A stretch of DNA of 64,000 nucleotides from Albibacterium sp963696875. Lineage in GTDB: Bacteria; Bacteroidota; Bacteroidia; Sphingobacteriales; Sphingobacteriaceae. The notes below the pieces were generated by a model that searched no databases, was not told the origin of the DNA, and worked only from the letters and a program-made list of their open reading frames with translations. Below, one piece after another: positions 1-8,029 of this stretch (the first letter of the stretch is position 1; every line of letters starts with the position of its first letter). Location: the NCBI GenBank assembly GCA_963696875.1, contig CAVOLQ010000007.1:555247-619246 (forward strand), given 5' to 3'. The position numbers were made by a program, and so were the translations under genes.

Positions 1-1053
1 TTAGATGCTTCAAAAGCTGCGGTTTCAGGTGATTTGTTTTATAATGGCAACGTTGATAAATGGAGAAAATTTGGAAACTCACTTCGGTTACGATTAGGTT
101 TTAGACTTACAAAAGTCAATATTCAAGAAGCACAAAAGCAAGTTGAAGCTGCTATTGCAGGTGGTGTGATGACTGATAATTCGGATATCACCATGACCAA
201 ACATATGCCTATCAGTTATAGCGGTAATGAACTTCGTGGGAATGGTAGATCTCAAGTTTTTAAAAACGAACCAGTTTCTTCGGGGTTCAGATTGGTAAAG
301 ACATTGGTTGATTTTATGAATAAGTCCAATGATCCTAGACTTACAATTTATGGCGGAACCTATTTGGGAGATGGAATTATTGGTGTTTCTGCAAATGTGG
401 TGGATATCACCGATGACATTGAACATTTGGGAACCACTCCCGGCGCAATGGCTTGGAATGAATGGTCAGATTATGGAGATATCACCGATAAGACAGGAAA
501 TGTCCGTTATGTAGGGCATAACTTTAAGTTTATGCAGCCAAGCAAGTATGTGTCTGCTTTAGATGCACCGTTTTTCCACTTTACCTATGCGGAAGTTGAA
601 TTCTTAAAAGCCGAAGCGGCGGTAAGAGGATGGGCAGCATTGTCCAATCCAAGAGACCATTTCCAAAAAGGTGTTCAAGCAAGTTGCGAAATGATGAGAC
701 ATTATCCAGGAGCGCCTGCGATCAGCCAAGCTCAAATTGATGGGTTATTACAGACCTATGCAGTTTTCCCAACAGATTTTGAAGGAGCGATGGAAGCTAT
801 ACACGGCCAAATGTGGGTTAACTTTTTCTTGAACGGTGCAGAAGCTTATGCGAATTACCGTAGAACAGGCTATCCAAAATTGGTACCTTTTACATCAGTA
901 GAATGGTATTCAAGTGGAACAAATGGCTTGATGCCAAGGAGGTTCTTTTACCCGGAATCTGAAGCGATTCAGAATCCTACAAACATGCAAGAAGCCGTTA
1001 ACCGGATTGGTGGAAAGAACGACTGGTTGAAAACAGTTTGGTGGGATAAATAA
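1..1053 (+). CDS. SusD/RagB-type nutrient-binding outer-membrane lipoprotein (5' end missing)
   Basis: The open frame runs from the first base of the window with no start, so the N-terminal half, including the lipoprotein signal, lies outside. The visible 350 residues match the SusD-like_2 group: the stretch KWRKFGNSLRLRLGFRL near its start is the typical SusD helix motif, followed by a long loop-rich substrate-binding region and a C-terminal RRFFYPESE segment common in this family. SusD proteins sit on the outer membrane surface and pass glycans or peptides to a SusC TonB-dependent channel. The matching susC would be expected just upstream, outside the window. The ligand cannot be read from the sequence. 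A lipoprotein gene follows after 9 bases and is probably co-transcribed. Confidence 0.88.
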   Translation, partial: LDASKAAVSGDLFYNGNVDKWRKFGNSLRLRLGFRLTKVNIQEAQKQVEAAIAGGVMTDNSDITMTKHMPISYSGNELRGNGRSQVFKNEPVSSGFRLVKTLVDFMNKSNDPRLTIYGGTYLGDGIIGVSANVVDITDDIEHLGTTPGAMAWNEWSDYGDITDKTGNVRYVGHNFKFMQPSKYVSALDAPFFHFTYAEVEFLKAEAAVRGWAALSNPRDHFQKGVQASCEMMRHYPGAPAISQAQIDGLLQTYAVFPTDFEGAMEAIHGQMWVNFFLNGAEAYANYRRTGYPKLVPFTSVEWYSSGTNGLMPRRFFYPESEAIQNPTNMQEAVNRIGGKNDWLKTVWWDK

Positions 1054-1062
1054 TAGATTTTA

Positions 1063-2424
1063 ATGCTATTAACTATCTTGAAAAGATTTATTGCTATGCT
1101 ATTGACCGTTGTCATGGCAAGTGTTTTCTATGCTTGTTCAAAAGACAATGAAAGTAGCATAGCAATAATTATAGAAAAGGTAGAAGTTGTTAATACATCA
1201 GCTTCTGCAATTACCGCACGTATTGGAATTGAATTAAATAACAATTCAGATGCCTATATTAGGTACTGGATAGAAGGGGAGAGTGAAGCATTGGTTTCGG
1301 AAACCTCTTTGAATAAAAAGAAACACCTAATTCCACTTTTTAAATTAAAAGAAAATACCTCATATAAGTTTGAAATATTAGTTTCTAACGGCGGACAGCC
1401 ACAGATGGCTAGTGTTGAACCCTATCAATTCATTACCTCATCTATTCCTGTCTGGGTTAAAGACTTTTATAATGAAGATGATAATCAAATAGAGGAAGAC
1501 CTTCCTGGTTATTATATTTTTTCGAGTGGAACAAGTCCAGGTTGCATCTACATTCTTGATCAAAAAGGAAGCTTGGTATGGTATAGGACGTCGCCCAATA
1601 GTATTAAGAGCTTCAGAATGTCGTCTAACAATACCCTATTAACGATAGAAGATGAAAATAAGACTTCTTTCGGCGATGGGAATGTTATTTTAGAAACCAC
1701 CTTGGCAGGGGATACACTTCTTTACCTTAAAAAAGGACAAAAAGGTTTTGATAAAACCATCCACCATGATCTGGCAATAAATAGTCGAGGAAATTTAGTA
1801 TTGATAACCAATGAATTAAAAGGCGGGATGCCAGGAGATGGCTTGATTGAACTTGATAAAACCGGTCATAAAATATGGGAGTGGAGTACCTTCGATGTAC
1901 AAGAAGAAATCGATCCAAACATTGTTGCGCAGCCCTGGATTAACTCGATATCTATTGATAAGGATAATAATTATATACTCTCGCTAAGAGCTTTGCACCA
2001 AATTTGGAAAGTCAATTCCACTTCAGGTAAGGTAATGTGGAAATTAGGGAAAAAAGGGAATGTAAACATTGACCCCCAATCGGAATTTCTCTATCAACAT
2101 TTTGCATATCGAAATAAGGACGGCCACATGATGCTCTTTGATAATGGAAGTGCAGAGAGACCTTTTACTAGAGTACTCTCTTTTGAACTAAACGAACAAA
2201 CACTAGAGGCAGAAAGCAGAATAAGAGCAAATTTGCCAGAGACATATTATTCTCCTATTATGGGAAGTGCTTCCCTTCTCCCAGATAATCACCTTTTAGC
2301 AACCAGCGCCACAAATGGCACGATAATAAAAATGGACCAGTCTGGAAGAATAATTTGGAAGCTTAAAGCCAATGGGTCAATTTATAGGACAGAATATTTA
2401 GATGACCCATTTACTGCTAAATAA
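1063..2424 (+). CDS. Arylsulfotransferase (ASST)-like lipoprotein
   Basis: 453 residues. An N-terminal signal ends in a lipobox with Cys25 (VFYAC), so this is probably an envelope lipoprotein. The rest looks like the beta-propeller of the arylsulfotransferase family: repeated blades of the type ILDQKGSLVWY, LIELDKTGHKIWEW and WKVNSTSGKVMWKLG, plus the HHDLAINSRGNLVLI strand carrying the family's paired histidines and NSISID near residue 290. Known ASST enzymes move sulfate between phenolic compounds. Many Bacteroidota homologues are uncharacterised, and enzymatic activity here is not shown. It lies 9 bp after the SusD-like gene, so the pair may be part of one outer-membrane uptake locus. The ATG at 1063 gives a normal signal peptide. 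A later ATG at 1096 would leave too short a one. Confidence 0.75.
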   Translation: MLLTILKRFIAMLLTVVMASVFYACSKDNESSIAIIIEKVEVVNTSASAITARIGIELNNNSDAYIRYWIEGESEALVSETSLNKKKHLIPLFKLKENTSYKFEILVSNGGQPQMASVEPYQFITSSIPVWVKDFYNEDDNQIEEDLPGYYIFSSGTSPGCIYILDQKGSLVWYRTSPNSIKSFRMSSNNTLLTIEDENKTSFGDGNVILETTLAGDTLLYLKKGQKGFDKTIHHDLAINSRGNLVLITNELKGGMPGDGLIELDKTGHKIWEWSTFDVQEEIDPNIVAQPWINSISIDKDNNYILSLRALHQIWKVNSTSGKVMWKLGKKGNVNIDPQSEFLYQHFAYRNKDGHMMLFDNGSAERPFTRVLSFELNEQTLEAESRIRANLPETYYSPIMGSASLLPDNHLLATSATNGTIIKMDQSGRIIWKLKANGSIYRTEYLDDPFTAK

Positions 2425-2437
2425 TTGCACGCTTTTT

Positions 2438-3694
2438 TTAGTGATTGTTTCTTGATTTTCTATGTTTATTAAGATTTCTATCCGCCAAATAAGCTTTTTT
2501 ACTTGCTTCAGCAGCCACTTTACGTGCTTCTTTTAATTTTGCAACGTTGGTATTTTCCATAGGGTAAGGGTGTCCATCAACCACAGGAATTTTTATTCCA
2601 ATTAATTTTTGAATATCATCTATCAGTTCCTTTTCTTCAGCATCACAGAAAGTAAAAGAAATTCCTTCTGCACCAGCACGGCCGGTACGTCCGATACGGT
2701 GTACATAAGTCTCAGGAATGTTTGGCACCTCGTAATTGATTACATGGGTCAAATCATCCACGTCTATTCCCCTTGCCGCAATATCGGTAGCTACCAATAC
2801 TCTCGTCTGTTTTGTTTTAAAATTCGTTAAAGCGCGTTGTCTGCTGTTTTGAGATTTATTCCCATGAATAGCTTCGGCTTTTATTTTAGAACTATTTAAA
2901 TCTTTAGCAACGCGATCGGCTCCATGTTTCGTACGTGTAAAAACCAGTGCGGTAGTAATCGATTTGTCTTTTAGAAGATACTTGAGCAGAGCCCTTTTAT
3001 TACTTCTATCGGTGAAATAAATAGATTGTTGGATGGTATTAGCAGTAGATGAAGCAGGCGCTACCTCTACTTTCTCCGGATTTCTTAAAATCGTATTTGC
3101 CAATACTTGAATTTCTTTTGGCATCGTTGCAGAGAAAAACAAGGTATGTTTACTTGTTGGTAGCTTGGCAATTATTTTTTTCACATCGTGTAGAAAGCCC
3201 ATATCAAGCATCCTGTCAGCTTCATCAAGAACGAATATTTCGAGGTCTTTTAAACTGATAAAACCTTGATTCATTAAGTCGATTAAACGGCCCGGTGTAG
3301 CTACTAAAATATCCACACCAGCTTTTAATTTATCGGTCTGCGCATTTTGAGAAACGCCACCAAAAATAACAGCATGGTTTAGTTTTAAATACCTGCCATA
3401 AGCACGAAAACTCTCATCGATCTGAATAGCTAATTCACGCGTAGGGGTGAGGATAAGGGCCTTGATGGCTCTTTTTCCCTTTGCTTGATGGTCAATATTT
3501 TTAGACAGAAGCTGTAAAATAGGAATGGCAAAAGCGGCTGTTTTCCCGGTTCCGGTTTGTGCACATCCTAATACATCTCGTTTGTTAAGGATTAGAGGGA
3601 TAGCCTGTTGTTGAATAGGAGTAGGTTTTTCATATCCTTCCTCTTGTAACGCTTTTAAAATGGGATCTATTAATTTAATTTGATCGAATGTCAT
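2438..3694 (-). CDS. DEAD-box RNA helicase, RhlE-like
   Basis: 418 residues with the full DEAD-box core: Q motif near residues 3-28, motif I AQTGTGKT at 45-52, PTRELA near 84, TPGR near 133, DEAD at 157-160, SAT at 188-190, and the C-terminal HRIGRTGRAG. A short basic tail (NKHRKSRNNH) follows the helicase core, as in the RhlE group. Such enzymes unwind short RNA duplexes in ribosome assembly, RNA decay or cold adaptation. It lies downstream of rpsA on the same strand but beyond a clear terminator hairpin, so it likely has its own promoter. The assignment to RhlE rather than another DEAD-box subgroup rests on length and the short tail. Confidence 0.9.
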   Translation of the reverse strand: MTFDQIKLIDPILKALQEEGYEKPTPIQQQAIPLILNKRDVLGCAQTGTGKTAAFAIPILQLLSKNIDHQAKGKRAIKALILTPTRELAIQIDESFRAYGRYLKLNHAVIFGGVSQNAQTDKLKAGVDILVATPGRLIDLMNQGFISLKDLEIFVLDEADRMLDMGFLHDVKKIIAKLPTSKHTLFFSATMPKEIQVLANTILRNPEKVEVAPASSTANTIQQSIYFTDRSNKRALLKYLLKDKSITTALVFTRTKHGADRVAKDLNSSKIKAEAIHGNKSQNSRQRALTNFKTKQTRVLVATDIAARGIDVDDLTHVINYEVPNIPETYVHRIGRTGRAGAEGISFTFCDAEEKELIDDIQKLIGIKIPVVDGHPYPMENTNVAKLKEARKVAAEASKKAYLADRNLNKHRKSRNNH

Positions 3695-3722
3695 TCTTTG
3701 TTTTGTGGGTTATTAAAATAAA

Positions 3723-3752
3723 AAAGCCGTTTCGATATATTGAAACGGCTTT
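3723..3752 (-). terminator. Rho-independent terminator after rpsA
   Basis: Perfect 11-bp inverted repeat AAAGCCGTTTC / GAAACGGCTTT around an 8-base loop, with a T-rich run on the minus strand. It lies 23 bases past the S1 stop codon. Confidence 0.85.
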
Positions 3753-3774
3753 AAAGATTGATAATTGAAAAAGA

Positions 3775-5718
3775 TTATTTAGACTTTTTGTTAGCGCTTT
3801 CTTCGCCTTCCATTTGCTGTTTTAATTGAGCAAGTACATCTAAATCACCTAAAGTGGATTTTTCTACTGAATCTTTCACTTTCTTCACCGCACCTGAGGA
3901 AGCTTTTGCTTCTTTCTTGCGTGCATTGAATTCTTCAACACGAGCCTCGGCACGTTCATCTTCCCAAATTCTTGAGTGAGAAATAACGATGCGTTTCGCT
4001 TCTTTATTAAATTCTATAACTTTAAACTGATCAACGTCGTCTGCTTTAAGCGGAGTTCCGTCTTGTTTAATGCTATGTTTGCTTGGACTAAATCCTTCAA
4101 CACCATAAGCCAATGCTACGATAGCACCTTTATCGCTTACTTTCAATACAGTTCCTTCATGAATTGAATCTACTGTGAAGATGGTTTCGAATGTCTCCCA
4201 AGGGTTTTCTTCTAATTGTTTATGTCCTAAACTTAATTTACGATTCTCTTCGTCAAGTTCTAAAACAACTACATCTAATTCAATACCTGGCTTGGTGAAT
4301 TCATTAGGATGGTTGATTTTCTTAGACCAAGAAAGATCAGAAATGTGAATTAAGCCATCGATACCTTCTTCCAATTCAACAAACACTCCAAAGTTAGTCA
4401 TGTTTTTAACGACAGCTTTGTGTTGTGAACCAACAGGGTAGCGTGCAGCAATATCTTTCCAAGGGTCTGGAGTCAATTGCTTAATTCCTAAACTCATTTT
4501 ACGCTCGTCGCGGTCTAGAGTTAAGATTTCAGCTTCAACTTCGTCGCCTACTTTTAGGAATTCTTGCGGGCTACGTAGGTTTTGAGACCATGACATTTCA
4601 GAAACGTGAATTAGTCCTTCAACACCAGGAATGATTTCTAAGAAAGCACCGTAATCAGCGACAGTAACAATTCTTCCTTTAACTTTAGAACCGATTACTA
4701 ATTCTGTATCCAAAGATTCCCAAGGGTGAGGAGTCAATTGCTTCATGCCTAATGCAATTCGCTTCTTCTCATCATCAAAATCTAAAACTACAACATTAAC
4801 CTTCGCATCCAAAGCTAATACTTCTCTTGGATGTTCGATACGACCCCATGAAATATCGGTAATATGAAGTAAACCGTCTACACCACCAAGATCGATAAAC
4901 ACTCCGAAGTCAGTAATATTTTTAACAGTACCTTCCAGAATTTGTCCTTTTTCTAGCTTAGAAACGATTTCAACTTTTTGTAATTCTAAGTCATCCTCAA
5001 TTAAAACTTTATGAGATACAACAACGTTTTTGAATTCATGGTTAATTTTAACCACTTTGAACTCCATTGTTTTGCCAACATAAACGTCATAATCACGAAT
5101 AGGCTTGATGTCGATTTGTGATCCAGGTAAGAATGCTTCTACACCGTTGATGTCTACAATTAATCCACCTTTAGTACGACTTTTCACAAAACCATTGATG
5201 ATTTTGTCATTATCGAGGGCTTCATTGATTGATTCCCAAGAACGTTGTGTTTTAGCTCGTCTACGAGATAGAACTAATTGTCCTTCCGCATCTTCTTGCG
5301 CTTCAACAAATACATCAACTTTGTCCCCAACTTTTAAATCTTTGATATCACGGAATTCGTTGAACGAAACCAGACCGTCAGATTTAAAACCAACGTTAAG
5401 CACAACGTCTCTACTATTGAATGAAACAACTGTTCCTTCAATAATTTCACCTTGTGTAATGGAACTGAATGTACCAGCGTATTGCTCTTCTAATTTCGCA
5501 CGCTCGTCATCACTGTAATTACCGAAACCTTTACTTTCCTTGTCCCAGTCGAAGTCGCCTTCAGGGGTAATCCAAGTGTTAGATTTGATTTCGTTGATAA
5601 AATCTGAATCAGCCTCTGATTCGATTGTCTCTTTTTCTCTCACTGATTGAATATCAGTGTCTTGAAGTTCAGCTTCTTTAGCCTTAAGTTCTTTTTCTGT
5701 TTCTTGTTTTTTTGCCAT
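3775..5718 (-). CDS. rpsA: 30S ribosomal protein S1
   Basis: 647 residues. After an acidic N-terminal extension of about 85 residues come six S1 (OB-fold) repeats. Typical starts are GEIIEGTVVSFNSRDVVLNV (about 110), GQILEGTVKNITDFGVFIDL (about 270) and the repeats at about 355, 440 and 525. Several repeats contain the hallmark GVDGLLHITDISW or GLIHVSEMSW. The protein binds mRNA on the small ribosomal subunit and helps initiation, which matters in Bacteroidota where Shine-Dalgarno sequences are seldom used. The C-terminal tail is charged and probably disordered. A GGAG lies about 12 bases before the ATG, one of few Shine-Dalgarno-like sites in this half. Confidence 0.97.
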   Translation of the reverse strand: MAKKQETEKELKAKEAELQDTDIQSVREKETIESEADSDFINEIKSNTWITPEGDFDWDKESKGFGNYSDDERAKLEEQYAGTFSSITQGEIIEGTVVSFNSRDVVLNVGFKSDGLVSFNEFRDIKDLKVGDKVDVFVEAQEDAEGQLVLSRRRAKTQRSWESINEALDNDKIINGFVKSRTKGGLIVDINGVEAFLPGSQIDIKPIRDYDVYVGKTMEFKVVKINHEFKNVVVSHKVLIEDDLELQKVEIVSKLEKGQILEGTVKNITDFGVFIDLGGVDGLLHITDISWGRIEHPREVLALDAKVNVVVLDFDDEKKRIALGMKQLTPHPWESLDTELVIGSKVKGRIVTVADYGAFLEIIPGVEGLIHVSEMSWSQNLRSPQEFLKVGDEVEAEILTLDRDERKMSLGIKQLTPDPWKDIAARYPVGSQHKAVVKNMTNFGVFVELEEGIDGLIHISDLSWSKKINHPNEFTKPGIELDVVVLELDEENRKLSLGHKQLEENPWETFETIFTVDSIHEGTVLKVSDKGAIVALAYGVEGFSPSKHSIKQDGTPLKADDVDQFKVIEFNKEAKRIVISHSRIWEDERAEARVEEFNARKKEAKASSGAVKKVKDSVEKSTLGDLDVLAQLKQQMEGEESANKKSK

Positions 5719-5759
5719 TAATTATTTTGTCTCCTTTTCCCAATCGTAGATTAGGACTG

Positions 5760-5767
5760 CAAAGGTA
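5760..5767 (-). promoter_or_regulatory. Bacteroidota-type -7 promoter box for rpsA
   Basis: On the minus strand the sequence reads TACCTTTG, a perfect match to the TAnnTTTG consensus, about 41 bases before the rpsA start codon. No convincing -33 TTTG was seen at the usual spacing. Confidence 0.55.
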
Positions 5768-5959
5768 GGGAATAAAATATGCAATTAAAGAATAACTTGC
5801 AAGTTATTTTTAAAAGAAAATGAAATTCAGCGTATTGTTTAGGAGAAAGTGGAATTTGACAATGTTTTTTTACATCACGAGTGTATTTTTTGTATGATTC
5901 TTCAGCTGAGCTTGAGGGAGGGTTGAAGGACGCTTGAGAAGTGGTTCGAGGATTGTTTA

Positions 5960-6022
5960 CCCTTTGGTATCCCTTTGTTCGACAAACGCCTAAAGAGTCT
6001 CGAAGAAAGGGATACCAAGGGG
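5960..6022. repeat. Large imperfect palindrome in the rpsA-cmk gap
   Basis: CCTTTGGTATCCCTTTGTTC at 5961 pairs with GAAGAAAGGGATACCAAGG near 6002, giving a stem of about 21 bp with few mismatches around a 17-base loop. An outer arm, CGCTTGAGA at 5931 and TCTCAAGCG at 6043, extends the structure. Apart from this palindrome and the start of a direct repeat at 6084, I see no gene in 5719-6197. Confidence 0.7.
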
Positions 6023-6083
6023 ATACGCAGTCTTAAAGGATGTCTCAAGCGCCTCTCATGCCGCTCTCAAGGCGTATTGAAGG

Positions 6084-6140
6084 TGTATCGTCCGTCTATA
6101 GCTATACAGATTTATGAATAAATACTGATTTGATTATACA
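6084..6140. repeat. 57-bp direct repeat, copy 1 (left of IS remnant)
   Basis: Begins TGTATCGTCC and contains ATAAATACTGATTTG followed by TTATACA. A near-identical copy in the same direction is at 6526-6581. The two flank the transposase fragment, suggesting repeated ends of one insertion element. Between this copy and the fragment, TTATTAATCCTG also occurs twice. Confidence 0.65.
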
Positions 6141-6197
6141 CTGTTATTTATTAATCCTGTTTTCATTATACAGGTTGTTTTATTAATCCTGGATTTA

Positions 6198-6497
6198 CTA
6201 TACATACAAATCTGGTAATTCTAATCCGGTTATACACACTTTATTTTTTCTTCTTTCAGTTTTGCTTTTCCAATGCTTTTTTAGTGGCCCCGAAGACTGG
6301 TGAGCCTGTTCTGGTGTAAGGAAGTCAATACTGCTGTGTGGCCTTGATCCGTTGTACGCCTTTATGCTCGCCCTTATTTTGTTTGTTGTTTCTTTCAAAC
6401 CCTTCCTTGATGAATAGAGCTCGAACTCCGATTTGATAGTCCTGTTCACCCTTTCGGCCAGCGCATTTTCATAGGGATCACCGTTGCTAATGGCCAT
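6198..6497 (-). pseudogene. IS3-family transposase remnant (C-terminal part of the integrase domain)
   Basis: About 99 residues that match only the end of an IS3-type OrfB. The segment NGDPYENALAERVNRTIKSE contains the family's final catalytic Glu region, followed by KAYNGSRPHSSIDFLTPEQ, the classic NxxRPHxxL end motif. The first two catalytic Asp residues and the helix-turn-helix OrfA are absent. Upstream of the ATG-like position no coding sequence continues, so the element is a broken relic. It sits between two direct repeats at 6084 and 6526. Confidence 0.85.
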
Positions 6498-6525
6498 TTT
6501 CTCGGTCCATCAAGATATCCACATA

Positions 6526-6581
6526 TGTATCGTCCTAACATGGTTATACAGATGGTAGATAAATACTGATTTGGTTATACA
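6526..6581. repeat. 57-bp direct repeat, copy 2 (right of IS remnant)
   Basis: Starts TGTATCGTCC like copy 1, keeps ATAAATACTGATTTG and TTATACA, and differs mainly in the segment between them and by a one-base indel. It lies 29 bases beyond the transposase fragment. Confidence 0.65.
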
Positions 6582-6670
6582 ATTGATTCTAGAATTATAA
6601 CTGCGCTATAATGTTAATTCAGGAACGACGCAATGATTCATCCTATTGTATCTTTTTAAAGTTTTAATCG

Positions 6671-7372
6671 TTATTCTATCATTTTTTCTACGCATTCAGG
6701 ACAATGTTTAGCGACTTCTTTGATGACAAAATCCAGTTGTTCTGTGTGGTTTAAATTGGTGTTGTCTAAAACGATAGCATCCTTTGCTCGCTTTAAAGGA
6801 CTTTCTTTTCGGGTAGTATCTTGGAAGTCCCGATGTGCGATATTTTCAAATACTTCCTCTAAACTGACATTCTGACCAGCAGCCTTTAACTCTTTGTAAC
6901 GGCGATCTGCGCGGACTTTAGGGTCGGCGGTCATGAATATTTTGACTTGAGCATCAGGGAAAACGACGGTACCAATGTCTCGTCCATCCATTATGATGCT
7001 GCTGTGCAAGGCCATGGCTTGTTGCTGCTTAACAAGTGCAGCACGAACCGCTTTTATTGAACTTAGTTCGCTTACGCTTTCGGAAATACGCATCTCTCGA
7101 ATTTCTTTCGTGATATCGACATTGTTGAGCAAAACAATGGAGTGTTTGCCCCCGTTTTGTAATTCAATATGGATATTTTGTAGGGCGTTAGCGATTGCTT
7201 TTGGATTATTGAGATCGATATTGTTTTCTAAAAAATAATAGGTAACAGCACGATACATTGCACCGCTATCTACATAAACAAAGTTCAATTTATTTGCTAG
7301 TGCTTTTGCTACTGTGCTTTTTCCACAAGAGGAATAACCATCGATCGCAATCGTAATTTTTTTCTTTGCCAT
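6671..7372 (-). CDS. cmk: Cytidylate kinase
   Basis: 233 residues, the normal length for CMP/dCMP kinase. The P-loop GYSSCGKSTVAKALA is at about residues 12-26, followed by the DSGAMYRAVTY nucleotide-binding segment (about 36) and the DGRDIGTVVFPDA motif (about 129) that is diagnostic for Cmk. The arginine-rich lid RADRRYKEL is present. The cytosolic enzyme phosphorylates CMP and dCMP with ATP for nucleotide recycling. It is a single gene divergent from the ccmE operon. Only about 8 bases separate the start codon from a -7 box, implying a very short leader. Confidence 0.96.
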   Translation of the reverse strand: MAKKKITIAIDGYSSCGKSTVAKALANKLNFVYVDSGAMYRAVTYYFLENNIDLNNPKAIANALQNIHIELQNGGKHSIVLLNNVDITKEIREMRISESVSELSSIKAVRAALVKQQQAMALHSSIIMDGRDIGTVVFPDAQVKIFMTADPKVRADRRYKELKAAGQNVSLEEVFENIAHRDFQDTTRKESPLKRAKDAIVLDNTNLNHTEQLDFVIKEVAKHCPECVEKMIE

Positions 7373-7379
7373 ATTTGCA

Positions 7380-7387
7380 CAAATGTA
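7380..7387 (-). promoter_or_regulatory. -7 promoter box for cmk
   Basis: The minus strand reads TACATTTG, a full match to TAnnTTTG, directly upstream of the cmk ATG. Confidence 0.45.
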
Positions 7388-7546
7388 AGCTAAAAAGCGA
7401 GATGTAAAAAACGATGCTTGATTAGGGTGGTCTTTTCGAAGAATTCTATTTAGACCGATTCTTAATAACTTTGATACATTAGATTTTTCGTACCTTAATT
7501 AAAGGTTTTGTATTTTTGCAGTAAAATAAAGTTTTGGATTAAAGCT

Positions 7547-7948
7547 ATGAAAAAGAGTTCGATTTTAGGAATCATTGCCATTGCAGTCGCAATTGCCATA
7601 ATCATCAGTATTTATGCTGATTCAAGCACCTATGCTTCTTTTAAAGAGGCTCAAAAAACCGAGGCGGAATTGCATGTAGTTGGACAGTTGAATAAGGAAA
7701 AGGAATTGATTTACAATCCTATTCAAGATGCCAATTATTTTGCTTTTTATATGCTTGATGAGGAGGGCGAAGAATGTAAGGTTGTATTTAATGGCTCTAA
7801 ACCTCAAGACTTTGAACGTTCAGAACAAATTGTACTTACCGGAAAAATGGTAGGGGAAGAGTTTCATGCTTCAAAAATTTTGATGAAGTGTCCGTCAAAA
7901 TACAATGAAAACGAAATAGAGGTGAGTGAAGCAGTTTCTACTACCTAA
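7547..7948 (+). CDS. ccmE: Cytochrome c maturation protein CcmE, CxxxY type
   Basis: 133 residues from the ATG at 7547. An upstream in-frame start at 7508 would only add residues before the membrane anchor. One transmembrane helix (about 5-22) is followed by a periplasmic OB-fold domain. CcmE is the heme chaperone of System I: heme is covalently held and then passed to CcmF. Classical CcmE uses a His in HxxxY. Here the site reads CPSKY, with Cys115 and Tyr119, so it is the CxxxY variant described from archaea and sulfate reducers and seen in Bacteroidota. ccmF follows 81 bases later. Assignment rests on the fold-level pattern, GKMVGEEFHASKILMKCPSK and the gene order. Confidence 0.88.
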   Translation: MKKSSILGIIAIAVAIAIIISIYADSSTYASFKEAQKTEAELHVVGQLNKEKELIYNPIQDANYFAFYMLDEEGEECKVVFNGSKPQDFERSEQIVLTGKMVGEEFHASKILMKCPSKYNENEIEVSEAVSTT

Positions 7949-8029
7949 TATAACGTATTCAATATCTTCGACGACCTCCTTCTGTTTAGGGTCGTTCATA
8001 TTATCTATACTAACGTTGAAAATAAATTA

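Noticed and set aside
7508..7546. Upstream start for CcmE
   Set aside because: It would place 13 extra residues including Cys and Trp before the membrane anchor. It also overlaps a possible -7 box (TATTTTTG at 7511).
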